Translations under genes and position numbers: made by a program
Assembly: GCF_003568845.1 (NCBI RefSeq)
Contig: NZ_CP030126.1
Coordinates: 1,887,001 to 1,951,000, forward strand
DNA from: Indioceanicola profundi
Lineage (GTDB): Bacteria > Pseudomonadota > Alphaproteobacteria > Azospirillales > Azospirillaceae
DNA: 64,000 nt
Direction of reading: 5' to 3'
The notes under the pieces: model-generated
Database searches by the model: none
What the model was told of the DNA's origin: nothing
The model's input: the letters and a program-made list of their open reading frames with translations, nothing else
Part shown: piece after piece, positions 1 through 9,462 of the stretch
How the letters are laid out: each line of letters begins with the position of its first letter
Position numbering within the stretch: the first letter of the stretch is position 1

Positions 1-2
1 CG

Positions 3-392
3 GCGGGCGACATCGGCAAGGTTCCGGAGACTTATCTGGAGCGCCTGAAGCAGACCTGCGAAGGCACCTTCACCCAGAGCCTGAAAGACCCCGAAAAGCT
101 GAAGAACTTCGGGCTGCGCACCGGCGAGGCGATCTGCAAGGGGGAAAAGGAGACCGCTTTCGTCTCGCTGCTCTTCCAGCTCGTCCCCGGTCCGGAGGTG
201 AAGACCCAGGACGGCAAGACCGAACGTCTGCAGCTCCTGAACATCTTCACCCACGAGGCGCCGGAGGCGAACCGCAAGGTGGCGGAGGATGCCACGGTTA
301 ATCTGGCCAAGGTCCTGCGCGATCTCGACGCCAAGGCCGAAGCACAGCCGCAGCAGGGCCAGGCTCCGGCTCCCGCCGCTGCCGGGCAGTAA
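3..392 (+). CDS. Hypothetical protein, C-terminal part (cut by window start)
   Basis: This is an open frame that enters from the left edge and ends at a TAA at 392, giving 129 visible residues. I do not recognise the family. The visible part contains a region with two cysteines (TCEG and ICKG), a moderately conserved-looking middle and an Ala/Pro/Gln-rich tail (AEAQPQQGQAPAPAAAGQ) that is probably disordered. The start codon and any signal peptide lie outside the window. Base composition matches its neighbours. It converges with the polyphosphate kinase gene, with 24 bases between the stop codons. Confidence 0.6.
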   Translation, partial: AGDIGKVPETYLERLKQTCEGTFTQSLKDPEKLKNFGLRTGEAICKGEKETAFVSLLFQLVPGPEVKTQDGKTERLQLLNIFTHEAPEANRKVAEDATVNLAKVLRDLDAKAEAQPQQGQAPAPAAAGQ

Positions 393-416
393 GCCCGCTT
401 TGCGAGGGGATCAGGC

Positions 417-1220
417 TCAGAGCTTGATCCCCAGCATGTCCGCCGCCGCCTTCTGTACGCTCGCGTCCAGGGGCGGCGGCGTCACGTCCACGCCTTCGCC
501 CAACCGGTCCACCACGGCGCGCAGCACGGCGGTCCGGGCGTGCCATTTGTAGTTGGCCGGGATCAGGGTCCAAGGCGCATCGGGCGTGCTTGTCCGGTCG
601 AACATCTCCTCAGCGGCCCGGATATAATCGTCCCAGCGCTCCCGATTGCGCAGATCCTCCTCGGTGAGTTTCCAGCGCTTGTAGGGATTTTTGAGACGCT
701 CCTCGAAGCGCTTGAGCTGTTCCTCCTTGGTGATGTGCAGGAACAGTTTGACGATCCGGACCCCGTCGTCGGTCAGCATCCTCTCGAACTCGTTGATTTC
801 GCGATAGGCGCGGGTCCAGGCTTCCCGGCTGGCGAAGCCCTCCACCCGCTCCACCAGCACGCGCCCGTACCAGGACCGGTCGAAGATCGCGAAGGTGCCG
901 GGCGACGGGATGCGCTGCCAGAACCTGTAGAGATAGTGGCGCCCCTGCTCATCCGCGGATGGCGCGCCGATCGGCCAGACATGGGCGCCGCGCGGGTCCA
1001 GCTTCTCGGTCAGTCGGCGTATCGCCCCGCCCTTGCCAGCCGCGTCCCATCCTTCCAGCACGATCACGGCCCGCAACCCGCCGTGCCAGTACGCCTGCTG
1101 CACATGCAGAACGGTTTCCTGGAGCCGGGCCAGCTCCTTTTCGTAATCCTGCTTCTCGCCATATGCGGAGCGATCCATCGGCAGATCGGCGAAGCGGATC
1201 GGGGACGGTGTGTCGGGCAT
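417..1220 (-). CDS. ppk2: Polyphosphate kinase 2 family protein (PPK2)
   Basis: The 267-residue protein belongs to the PPK2 family, which moves phosphate between polyphosphate and nucleotides. A Walker A motif GWDAAGKGG lies at residues 57-65 and the family motif DRSWYGR at 114-120. The C-terminal part has the typical lid and helix motifs (NPYKRWKLTEEDLRNRERWDDY, in pieces). The length fits single-domain PPK2 enzymes. The ATG at 1220 has only a weak AGAGG upstream. It diverges from the glgE fusion gene across about 210 bases that must hold both promoters. Whether it uses ADP, GDP or AMP cannot be told from sequence alone; the link to glucan metabolism is positional only. Confidence 0.9.
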   Translation of the reverse strand: MPDTPSPIRFADLPMDRSAYGEKQDYEKELARLQETVLHVQQAYWHGGLRAVIVLEGWDAAGKGGAIRRLTEKLDPRGAHVWPIGAPSADEQGRHYLYRFWQRIPSPGTFAIFDRSWYGRVLVERVEGFASREAWTRAYREINEFERMLTDDGVRIVKLFLHITKEEQLKRFEERLKNPYKRWKLTEEDLRNRERWDDYIRAAEEMFDRTSTPDAPWTLIPANYKWHARTAVLRAVVDRLGEGVDVTPPPLDASVQKAAADMLGIKL

Positions 1221-1432
1221 AAGGCCTCTGTTCCGAATTCAGGAGGTGTTTCCGCAACGCCCGAATTCGCGGTTGGTTGCGGGCCGGCAGTGGGCAGGCT
1301 GCACCGGAAAACACCGGCGCGCCAGAGTTCCGCGACATGACGGACGGGTAGTTCGGGAACCGGCCGCATCCGCCAGGGGTTGACGGGCTGAGTCCGTTTC
1401 CGACCCCGACCCGCAGAAGCAGGCCGCCGCCG

Positions 1433-4400
1433 ATGTCGAATCCCGCCCTCCGCATCAGCCCCGCCGATACCAGCCCGCCGGAGAACCGCCTCGGCTCCCC
1501 GCCGCCGGGCGCCCAGCCCTCGGCAGGGCAGCAGACCGCGCCCGGTCCGCGCATTTACAATCTGTTCCCGTTGCTTGCCGGCACCGTCGCCGACTGGCGA
1601 CAGCATCTGCCGCGTGTCGCCAGGATGGGGTTCGATTGGATTTACCTGAACCCGATCCATTACCCCGGCTTTTCCGGCAGCCTGTATGCGGTTAAGGACC
1701 CCTTCCGGCTGAACGACCTGTTCCGGGCCGGCGAGGGCGACGAGTCCGAACAGCTCCAAGGCTTCTTCGAGGAGTCCGGACGGCACGGGCTGAAGGTCAT
1801 GCTGGATCTGGTGGTGAACCACACCGCCAAGGACTCCGCCCTGGTGAGCCAGCATCCCGACTGGTACCGGCGTGAGAATGACGGGACCCTCTACAGCCCC
1901 CGCGCCATCGACCCGGAGGACCCGTCCAACGTTACCATCTGGGGGGACCTCGCCGAGCTGGACTATGACAATCCCACCGCCCGCGACGGCCTGATCCGCT
2001 ACTTCGCGGACTGGGTGAAGCAACAGGTGGCGATGGGCGTGAAGGGGTTCCGGTGCGACGCCGCCTATCTGGTGCCGGCCGGCGTCTGGCGCGCCCTGAT
2101 CGAGGCGGCGCGTTCGGAGGACCCGGACTGCAAGTTCTTCGCCGAGACGCTGGGCTGCACCACGGAGCAGGTCGAGGCGCTGGCGGATGCCGGCTTCGAC
2201 TATATCTTCAACAGCTCGAAATGGTGGGATTTCCGTTCCGACTGGCTGCTGGAGCAGTTCGAGCAGTTCAGGACCATCGCCCCCTCCATCGCTTTTCCCG
2301 AGAGCCATGATACCAACCGCCTGGCGGCGGAGCTTCAAGCCGAGCTGGGCACGGACGATCCCCGCCAGCTCGCCGCGGCGCTGCGCATGCGCTATCTTTT
2401 CTCCGCCAGCATCAGCAGCGGCGTCATGGTGCCCGCCGGGTTCGAGTACGCCTTCACCCGCAAGCTGGATGTGGTCAACACCCGCCCCGGCGACTGGCAG
2501 GCGGAAGCCGCGCAGCCCAGGCTGGACCTGACCGGCTTCATCGCCGAGGTCAATGCCATGAAGGCCGCCACCCCGGCCCTGAACATGGAAGGCCCCCTCT
2601 CCCGCCTGACGCGGCCGGACGATGCCCTGGTCGGCCTGCTGCGGGCATGCCCGGTGTCGGGCGAGTCCGCGCTGATCCTGCTGAACCCGGACGGATGGCA
2701 GGCACATGGCATCGATCCCGGCATCCTGCTGACCGCCGCCAACGGGATGAGCTTCCGCGACGTGACTCCCGGCCGAGCGCCGATGCGGCTGGACCCAGGC
2801 GTTCCGGTGATGCTGGAACCGTTGGAGCTGCGCGTTTTCCGCGGTCAGTCCATCCGCGTCTCCGTCCAGCGTTCGGAGCAGGAGAGTATGGACCTGCTGA
2901 ACCGGCTGGCCGATGACCGCGTGGCGGTGGAGGATGTTTATCCCACCATCGATGGCGGCCGGTTTGCCGTGAAACGCGCCGTTGGCGACGTGCTGGAGGT
3001 GTGGGCGGACGTATTCGCCGACGGTCACGATAAGATCGCCGCGGTCGTCCAGTACCGCATCCTGGGCGAGAAGACGCCGGACGGCGAGGAAGACTGGGCC
3101 GAGGTGCCCATGGCGGTCGTCCAGAACGACCGCTGGACGGGCCGCGTGTCGCTGACCCGCAATGCTCGCTGGGTCTATCGGATCGAGGCATGGCGCGACC
3201 TGTATGCCACTTGGCGGTCGGATACGCGCAAGAAGCTGGATGCCGGCCGCGACATCTCGCTGGAACTGGTGGAAGGCCGCACGCTGCTGGAACAGGCGGT
3301 GGAGCAGGCCCGTGACCGCGGCAAGGCCACCCTGGCCGCCCATCTCGACCTTGTCAGGAACATCCCGGATTGGGACCGCAACCGTCTGACCGACGCCATG
3401 CTGAGCGAGAGCCTGGCCGCCGACATGGCCCGCTTCGGCCCGCGGACGAACCGGTCCCACTCCCGCGAATACGAGGTCTTCGTTGACCGTCCGGCCGCCC
3501 GCTTCTCAAGCTGGTACGAGCTGTTCCCGCGCTCCATGTCGGACGACCCGAACCGGCACGGCACCTTTGACGACGTCATCCGGAAGCTGCCCTATGTCCG
3601 GGACATGGGCTTCGACGTCCTGTATTTCCCGCCCATCCACCCGATCGGGCTGACCAACCGCAAGGGCCGCAACAATTCGCTGAAGGCGGAGCCGGGCGAT
3701 CCCGGCAGCCCCTACGCCATCGGGTCGGAGGCCGGCGGCCACGACGCCATCCATCCCGAGCTGGGCTCGCTGGAGGATTTCCACCGGCTGGTCCATGCCG
3801 CCCGCGAGCACGGGCTGGAGATCGCGTTGGACTTCGCCATCCAGTGCAGCCCGGACCATCCCTGGATCAAGGAGCATCCGGAATGGTTCGAATGGCGGCC
3901 GGACGGCACCATCCGCTTCGCCGAGAATCCGCCCAAGAAGTACGAGGACATCGTCAACGTCAGCTTCTACCAGGGCGGCCTGCCCAGCCTGTGGATCACT
4001 CTGCGCGATGTGATCCTGTTCTGGGTGGAGCAGGGCGTGAAGATCTTCCGCGTGGACAATCCCCACACTAAGCCCCTGCCCTTCTGGGAATGGATGATCC
4101 GCGAGGTGCAGGACCGCCATCCTGATACCCTGTTTCTGGCGGAGGCCTTCACCCGGCCGAAGATGATGAAGCGGCTGGCGAAGCTGGGCTTCTCCCAGAG
4201 CTACACCTACTTCACCTGGCGCCAGCACAAGCAGGAGATGACGGAATATCTGGTGGAACTGACGCAGGGACCGGAGAAGGAGCACTACCGTCCCAATTTC
4301 TTCGTCAACACTCCGGACATCGACCCGCCCTACCTGCATTCGGAGAACCCGGCCGCCTTCAAGATGCGCGCCGCCCTGGCCACCACGCTGTCCAGCGTCT

Positions 4401-4873
4401 GGGGCATGTATAGCGGGTTCGAGATGTGTGTCGGCAAGCCTGTGCCGGGTAAGGAGGAGTATCTCGACTCCGAGAAGTATGAGCTGAAGGCCTGGAACTG
4501 GGACGATCCCAAGAATATCCGGGACTATATCCGCGCCCTGAACCGGATGCGGCGGCGCTATCCCGCCTTGCAGCAGCTCACCAACCTTCGCTTCTACAAC
4601 GCTTATCACGACCAGGTGATCTACTACGGCAAGCTCGCCCCGCAGGGCGGGGAAATGATCCTGGCCGCGGTCAACATGAACCCGAACGAGACGGCCCACC
4701 ATGTCGCTATCGAAGTCCCGCTCTGGGAGTTCGGGCTGCCTGACGATGGCGTGGTCGAGGTGGAGGACCTGTTCACCGGCGGCCGCTGGTTCTGGTACGG
4801 CAAGTGGCAGCATGTGACGCTGGACCCCGGCATCAACCCGGCGGCCATCTGGCGGATCGCCAGGACCGGCTGA
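1433..4873 (+). CDS. glgE: GH13 alpha-amylase-like domain fused to maltosyltransferase GlgE
   Basis: This 1146-residue protein joins two glycoside-hydrolase-13 enzymes. Residues ~40-475 form an alpha-amylase-like barrel with VVNH (127-130) and an apparently complete catalytic triad: Asp209 in FRCDAAY, Glu238 in FFAETLG and Asp293 in ESHDTNR. Residues ~485-1146 are GlgE, which transfers maltose from maltose-1-phosphate onto alpha-1,4-glucan. Its nucleophile is Asp875 (FRVDNPHTKP) and its acid/base is Glu904 (LAEAFTRPK). Stand-alone GlgE is about 650-700 residues, so the first domain is an addition. It is the first gene of a GlgE-pathway cluster with treS-mak and glgB downstream. The upstream SD is weak (GCAGG). 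The role of the N-terminal domain is unknown; it may trim or prime glucan. Confidence 0.93.
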   Translation: MSNPALRISPADTSPPENRLGSPPPGAQPSAGQQTAPGPRIYNLFPLLAGTVADWRQHLPRVARMGFDWIYLNPIHYPGFSGSLYAVKDPFRLNDLFRAGEGDESEQLQGFFEESGRHGLKVMLDLVVNHTAKDSALVSQHPDWYRRENDGTLYSPRAIDPEDPSNVTIWGDLAELDYDNPTARDGLIRYFADWVKQQVAMGVKGFRCDAAYLVPAGVWRALIEAARSEDPDCKFFAETLGCTTEQVEALADAGFDYIFNSSKWWDFRSDWLLEQFEQFRTIAPSIAFPESHDTNRLAAELQAELGTDDPRQLAAALRMRYLFSASISSGVMVPAGFEYAFTRKLDVVNTRPGDWQAEAAQPRLDLTGFIAEVNAMKAATPALNMEGPLSRLTRPDDALVGLLRACPVSGESALILLNPDGWQAHGIDPGILLTAANGMSFRDVTPGRAPMRLDPGVPVMLEPLELRVFRGQSIRVSVQRSEQESMDLLNRLADDRVAVEDVYPTIDGGRFAVKRAVGDVLEVWADVFADGHDKIAAVVQYRILGEKTPDGEEDWAEVPMAVVQNDRWTGRVSLTRNARWVYRIEAWRDLYATWRSDTRKKLDAGRDISLELVEGRTLLEQAVEQARDRGKATLAAHLDLVRNIPDWDRNRLTDAMLSESLAADMARFGPRTNRSHSREYEVFVDRPAARFSSWYELFPRSMSDDPNRHGTFDDVIRKLPYVRDMGFDVLYFPPIHPIGLTNRKGRNNSLKAEPGDPGSPYAIGSEAGGHDAIHPELGSLEDFHRLVHAAREHGLEIALDFAIQCSPDHPWIKEHPEWFEWRPDGTIRFAENPPKKYEDIVNVSFYQGGLPSLWITLRDVILFWVEQGVKIFRVDNPHTKPLPFWEWMIREVQDRHPDTLFLAEAFTRPKMMKRLAKLGFSQSYTYFTWRQHKQEMTEYLVELTQGPEKEHYRPNFFVNTPDIDPPYLHSENPAAFKMRAALATTLSSVWGMYSGFEMCVGKPVPGKEEYLDSEKYELKAWNWDDPKNIRDYIRALNRMRRRYPALQQLTNLRFYNAYHDQVIYYGKLAPQGGEMILAAVNMNPNETAHHVAIEVPLWEFGLPDDGVVEVEDLFTGGRWFWYGKWQHVTLDPGINPAAIWRIARTG

Positions 4874-4895
4874 GGCCGGGGCGATATCCGACGGT

Positions 4896-4926
4896 AGTCC
4901 GGGCCCGGCCCTGCCGGACCCGGACT
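4896..4926 (+). terminator. Possible hairpin terminator after glgE
   Basis: An 8-bp inverted repeat (AGTCCGGG ... CCCGGACT) with a 15-base loop lies 23 bases after the glgE stop codon. No T-tract follows, so it may be a weak or Rho-assisted terminator, or only an RNA-stabilising hairpin. Confidence 0.35.
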
Positions 4927-5166
4927 AGGCCAAAGGTCGTGCCGCCAGTTACCTAGGGGATGGTCTCACCCATTTTGATCACTCGCCGGACTCATCGGGA
5001 TAGGCTACCGATTGGGGACTGGGTGCGAGAAACCTTGCGCACCTAGGATGGGTTCTCTCCAGTGTGTTCCGGCAGACACAACAGCAGGTGATCGAAAAGG
5101 GTCGGGCGGCTGACGTCATGACTCTAAGAGCGTCACCGGCTATAGTGCGGAAGTGGAGTAGGACCC

Positions 5167-5805
5167 ATGAACGCGCTCAAGACGACCCTTTTCGCCCTGG
5201 CCCTGGCTGCCGCCCCGATCGCCGTCACGACGAGCCACGCTGAGACTCCGTCTGAGCAGAGCGGACAGGCGGAAGGCGGCGTCTATCTGCAGGGGCTTGG
5301 CGGATGGAGCACCCTCAGCGGTGCTCCAGCCTCCTCCACCGTCCTCGATCCGGCCCTGGCGAACATCAGCTCCGGCGCTTCACTGGGCTGGCAGCCGATG
5401 GAAAGCCTCCGGGTGGAACTGGAATATCTTTACCGGAACGCCAGCAACGAACGCATCGGCGCGATTGCGGAGACCAGCACGGGCACCCTCGATTCGCGCA
5501 GCCTGATGGCGAATGCGCTGATCGACTTCAACATCAGCGACTGGGCGACGCCCTATGTCGGTGTCGGCGTGGGCTGGACCCGCGTGGAGCCGGTGACCGG
5601 CTTCAGCACCCGCGACGACGTCTTCGCCTATCAGGGCATCGTCGGTCTGTCGGTTCCCTTCTCCGACACGCTGTCCTTCTTCGCCGATGGCCGCTTCATG
5701 CGCAGCGACGATTTCAATCTCGGCATTTCCAGCATGTCCGACAACCATCTGCAGAGCTGGTCGGCGCTGGCCGGCTTCCGTTTCACCTTCGGCGGCAGCA
5801 ACTAG
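5167..5805 (+). CDS. Outer-membrane beta-barrel protein (OMP_b-brl/OmpA-like)
   Basis: The 212-residue protein starts with a clear signal peptide (hydrophobic core LFALALAAAPIAV, cleavage near SHA-E at ~25). The rest alternates short strands typical of small 8-stranded barrels and ends in RFTFGG, close to the aromatic C-terminal signature of outer-membrane proteins. The start is supported by GGAGTAGGA upstream of the ATG. It has about 290 bases of upstream space and its own strong terminator, so it is probably transcribed separately although it lies inside the glgE/treS/glgB cluster. I cannot assign a substrate. Confidence 0.8.
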   Translation: MNALKTTLFALALAAAPIAVTTSHAETPSEQSGQAEGGVYLQGLGGWSTLSGAPASSTVLDPALANISSGASLGWQPMESLRVELEYLYRNASNERIGAIAETSTGTLDSRSLMANALIDFNISDWATPYVGVGVGWTRVEPVTGFSTRDDVFAYQGIVGLSVPFSDTLSFFADGRFMRSDDFNLGISSMSDNHLQSWSALAGFRFTFGGSN

Positions 5806-5834
5806 GTCCGGCCCTCTCCCGCCGCTCATCGACC

Positions 5835-5860
5835 ACGGCCGCCCCATCGGGCGGCCGTTT
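5835..5860 (+). terminator. Rho-independent terminator after the outer-membrane protein gene
   Basis: A perfect 10-bp stem (ACGGCCGCCC / GGGCGGCCGT) with a CATC loop is followed by TTTCGATT. It begins about 30 bases after the stop codon at 5805. Confidence 0.8.
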
Positions 5861-6015
5861 CGATTCCGGCGCTGGCTTCCGGCTGCATCGCTCATAAAGG
5901 GTAATACGCTCTAGCGTGGTGAATTTCCCGGCCGAGGTGGTTTGGACTAGGGGAGCGCAACCCTTCGCGCTCCGTCCTGTTCAGTTCTTACCCCGCACGC
6001 AGAAAAAAACCGCCC

Positions 6016-9000
6016 ATGATCGATCGCAACGACCGGCACTGGTACAAGGACGCCGTTATCTATCAGACGCACGTCAAGGCGTTCTTCGACTCCAACAATG
6101 ATGGAATCGGCGATTTCGCCGGGCTCACAAGCAAGCTGGATTATATCCAGGAGCTGGGCGTCTCCTGTATCTGGCTGCTGCCCTTCTATCCCAGCCCGCT
6201 ACGCGACGACGGCTATGACATCGCGGACTACCGCGACATCAACAGCCGGTACGGCGACCTGCGCGACTTCCGCACCTTCATTCGGGAGTGCCACGCGCGC
6301 GGCCTGCGCGTCATCACCGAGCTGGTGGTGAATCACACCAGCGACCAGCATCCCTGGTTCCAGCGCGCCCGCAAGGCCCCGCCGGGCAGCAACCACAGGA
6401 ACTTCTATGTCTGGTCCGACAATGACCGGAAGTATGCCGGAACCCGCATCATCTTCTGCGATACGGAGAAGTCGAACTGGACCTGGGATGAGGAGGCGCA
6501 GGCCTACTACTGGCACCGCTTCTACAGCCACCAGCCGGACCTGAACTTCGACAACCCCCGCGTCCTGCGGGAGGTGATGAACGTTATGAAGTACTGGCTG
6601 GACATGGGCGTGGACGGGCTGCGCCTGGACGCCGTGCCCTACCTGATCGAGCGCGAGGGCACGAACTGCGAGAACCTGCCCGAGACGCACGACATCCTGA
6701 AGAAGATCCGGGCGGAGATGGACCAGCACTATTCCGACCGCCTGCTGTTGGCCGAGGCCAACCAGTGGCCGGAGGATGTGCTGCCCTATTTCGGCGACCC
6801 GGAGAAGGGCGGAGACGAATGCCACATGGCGTTCCACTTCCCGCTGATGCCGCGCATGTACATGGCGCTCGCCATGGAGGACCGGCACCCGATCACCGAC
6901 ATCATGCGTCAGACTCCGGAAATTCCGTCCGACGCCCAATGGGCGATCTTCCTGCGGAACCATGACGAGCTGACGCTGGAGATGGTGACCGACAAGGAGC
7001 GGGACTATCTCTGGAACTTCTACGCGTCCGACCGGCGGGCGCGCATCAATCTCGGCATCCGCCGCCGCCTCGCCCCGCTGATGGACAATGACCGGCGCAA
7101 GATCGAGCTGCTGAACAGCCTATTGTTCAGCATGCCCGGCACGCCGGTCATGTATTACGGCGACGAGATCGGCATGGGCGACAACGTCTTCCTGGGCGAC
7201 CGGGACGGTGTCCGCACGCCGATGCAGTGGAGCCCGGACCGCAATGGCGGCTTCAGCCGGGCCGACCCGGCGCGGCTCTACCTGCCCGCCCTTCAGGACC
7301 CGATCTATGGCTTCGACGCCGTCAATGTGGAGGCGCAGGCCCGCTCCTCCTCCTCTCTTCTGAACTGGATGCGCCGGATTGTGGCGGTGCGCCAGTCGCA
7401 CAAGGCGTTCGGCCGCGGCACGCTCCGCTTCCTCTACCCCGGCAACCGCAAGGTCCTGGCCTATCTGCGGGAGCATGAGGGAGAGACGGTGTTGTGCGTC
7501 GCCAACCTGTCCCGCTCGGCGCAGGCGGTGGAACTCGACCTGCGGGAGCTGCGCGGCCGGGTGCCGGTGGAGCTGCTCGGCCGGTCGATCTTCCCGCCCG
7601 TGGGCGACCTGCCCTACCTGCTTACCCTGCCCAGCTTCGGCTTCTACTGGTTCATCCTGACCTCCCAGCCGGAACTGCCGAGCTGGCACGAGCCGATCCC
7701 GGAGGTGACCCCCGACCTGATCACTCTGGTCCTGCGCAACAGTTGGCAGGACGCGCTGAGCGGACGCTCCGCCCGGGAGCTGGAGCAGGAAGCCCTGCCG
7801 CTCTACATCCCGAAGCAGCGCTGGTTCGGCGCGAAGGACGCCCGCATCACCGGGACCCGCCTTGCCGGCACGGCCGTGCTCCCCAACGGCGCCGAAGGCT
7901 ATCTGATGGCGCGGGTGGAGGTGTCCCACACCGGATCGTCGGAGCCGCAGTCCTACTTCCTGCCGCTTGCCCTCTCCTGGGAGGAGAGTGCCGGCAACAC
8001 CGGCTGGTCACTGCTGCCCTACACGGTGGCGAAGGCACGCCGTGGCCCACGCGTCGGGGCGGCGTTCGATGCCATGCAGCACCCGGAATTCGTCCGTACG
8101 GTGATTCAGGCCATGCAGAGGGGCACGCAGGTGCCCGGCAGCGCCACCCTGCGCTTCCGGCCCACCAACCGGCTCAGCCGGGAGCCGCTGCCCGACGATG
8201 TCGTCGTGCGCAGCCTGGGGGCGGAGCAGTCCAACACCTCCGTCATCATCGGCGACGAGATGGTGTTCAAGGTCTACCGCAAGCTGGAGTCCGGCATCCA
8301 TCCGGAGCTGGAGATCAGCCGGTTCCTGACCGAACAGGTGCCGTTCGCCAATACCCCGCCCCTTCTGGGCTCGGTCGAGATGGAAGAAGGCGACCACTGC
8401 ATCGCGGTGGCGGTACTTCAGGGCTTCGTGCGGAACCAGGGCGACGGCTGGGGCTTCACCCTCGACTACCTCAACCGTGAACTGGAGGAGGAGCGGCTGA
8501 AGCTCTCCGCCGGCACCGAGAACGAGCCGGAGGAGCCGGTTTCACCTGCCGACATCTGGGGCCTCTACAACACGCTGGCCCGTACCCTGGGCGAGCGGAC
8601 GGCGGAAATGCATGTCGCCCTGTCTACCGCCACCGGCAACCCGGACTTCGATCCGGAGCCGGTGACCGAAACCGACATGCAGGGCTGGCACGAACAGGCC
8701 CGCAAGCAGGCCGACCGCGCCTTCCAGGCCCTGCGGCTGGTCCGCAACGACCTGCCGGAGGAAACCGCGGCCGACGTGGATGCCCTCCTGGCGCGGGAGG
8801 AGGAGGTGATGAAGCGCCTCGCCCGCCTCGCCCACGGCACGGTGGACGCTGCGAAGGTGCGCATCCATGGCGACTACCATCTGGGCCAGGTGCTGCGCTC
8901 CTCCACGGACTGGTACATCATCGACTTCGAAGGGGAGCCGATGAAGAACCTGGCCCAGCGCCGGGCCAAGAACGCCCCCATGCGGGACGTGGCCGGGATG

Positions 9001-9330
9001 CTGCGCAGCTTCGACTACGTCTCCTGGGCAGCCCTGCGACACATCGCGGAGGTCCATGCCGACACCATGCCGCGGCTCCGCCCGATGGCGGAGCAGTGGG
9101 AGGCGGAAGCCCGCCGGAACTTCCTGGAAGGCTATCGTTCCCACATCGGCGACAGCCCCGCTTACCCCAAGGGCGAGGGTGAGGCCGACCGGCTGATGGA
9201 GCTGTTCGAGCTGGAGAAGGCGCTTTACGAGATCGCCTACGAGGCGGGCAACCGTCCCGGTTGGCTCTCCATCCCGGTCAGCGGCGTGCTCGACATGCTG
9301 GGCGCCAAGGGTGGCGAGCAGGCCGGCTGA
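6016..9330 (+). CDS. treS: Trehalose synthase-maltokinase fusion (TreS-Mak)
   Basis: The 1104-residue bifunctional protein has an N-terminal TreS (GH13) domain (~1-555), which interconverts trehalose and maltose, and a C-terminal maltokinase (~575-1104), which makes maltose-1-phosphate with ATP. TreS residues visible are Asp205 (GLRLDAVPYL), Glu247 (LLLAEANQW) and Asp317 (RNHDELT). The kinase has an aminoglycoside-phosphotransferase-like core with HGDYHLGQ (Asp953) and IDFEGEP (Asp970). The fused form is known in many proteobacteria. Its product feeds GlgE, encoded two genes upstream. The ATG at 6016 has only a weak purine-rich upstream stretch. No separate maltokinase gene is present in the window. 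Confidence 0.95.
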   Translation: MIDRNDRHWYKDAVIYQTHVKAFFDSNNDGIGDFAGLTSKLDYIQELGVSCIWLLPFYPSPLRDDGYDIADYRDINSRYGDLRDFRTFIRECHARGLRVITELVVNHTSDQHPWFQRARKAPPGSNHRNFYVWSDNDRKYAGTRIIFCDTEKSNWTWDEEAQAYYWHRFYSHQPDLNFDNPRVLREVMNVMKYWLDMGVDGLRLDAVPYLIEREGTNCENLPETHDILKKIRAEMDQHYSDRLLLAEANQWPEDVLPYFGDPEKGGDECHMAFHFPLMPRMYMALAMEDRHPITDIMRQTPEIPSDAQWAIFLRNHDELTLEMVTDKERDYLWNFYASDRRARINLGIRRRLAPLMDNDRRKIELLNSLLFSMPGTPVMYYGDEIGMGDNVFLGDRDGVRTPMQWSPDRNGGFSRADPARLYLPALQDPIYGFDAVNVEAQARSSSSLLNWMRRIVAVRQSHKAFGRGTLRFLYPGNRKVLAYLREHEGETVLCVANLSRSAQAVELDLRELRGRVPVELLGRSIFPPVGDLPYLLTLPSFGFYWFILTSQPELPSWHEPIPEVTPDLITLVLRNSWQDALSGRSARELEQEALPLYIPKQRWFGAKDARITGTRLAGTAVLPNGAEGYLMARVEVSHTGSSEPQSYFLPLALSWEESAGNTGWSLLPYTVAKARRGPRVGAAFDAMQHPEFVRTVIQAMQRGTQVPGSATLRFRPTNRLSREPLPDDVVVRSLGAEQSNTSVIIGDEMVFKVYRKLESGIHPELEISRFLTEQVPFANTPPLLGSVEMEEGDHCIAVAVLQGFVRNQGDGWGFTLDYLNRELEEERLKLSAGTENEPEEPVSPADIWGLYNTLARTLGERTAEMHVALSTATGNPDFDPEPVTETDMQGWHEQARKQADRAFQALRLVRNDLPEETAADVDALLAREEEVMKRLARLAHGTVDAAKVRIHGDYHLGQVLRSSTDWYIIDFEGEPMKNLAQRRAKNAPMRDVAGMLRSFDYVSWAALRHIAEVHADTMPRLRPMAEQWEAEARRNFLEGYRSHIGDSPAYPKGEGEADRLMELFELEKALYEIAYEAGNRPGWLSIPVSGVLDMLGAKGGEQAG

Positions 9331-9337
9331 CAGGACA

Positions 9338-9372
9338 GGGTCCGGGGATGCCAGTGCATTTTCCCCGGACCC
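9338..9372 (+). terminator. Strong hairpin between treS-mak and glgB
   Basis: A perfect 11-bp stem (GGGTCCGGGGA / TCCCCGGACCC) with a 13-base loop starts 7 bases after the treS-mak stop codon. No T-run follows. It may attenuate read-through into glgB or protect the 3' end of the upstream mRNA. Confidence 0.5.
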
Positions 9373-9462
9373 GCCTACTGACAAATCCGCTCTTCACGGG
9401 TTGACGCGGTACGTCCGCACGTCACCCGATGATCCGTTCCGCCAGGGGAGGTTCGCCCGCCC

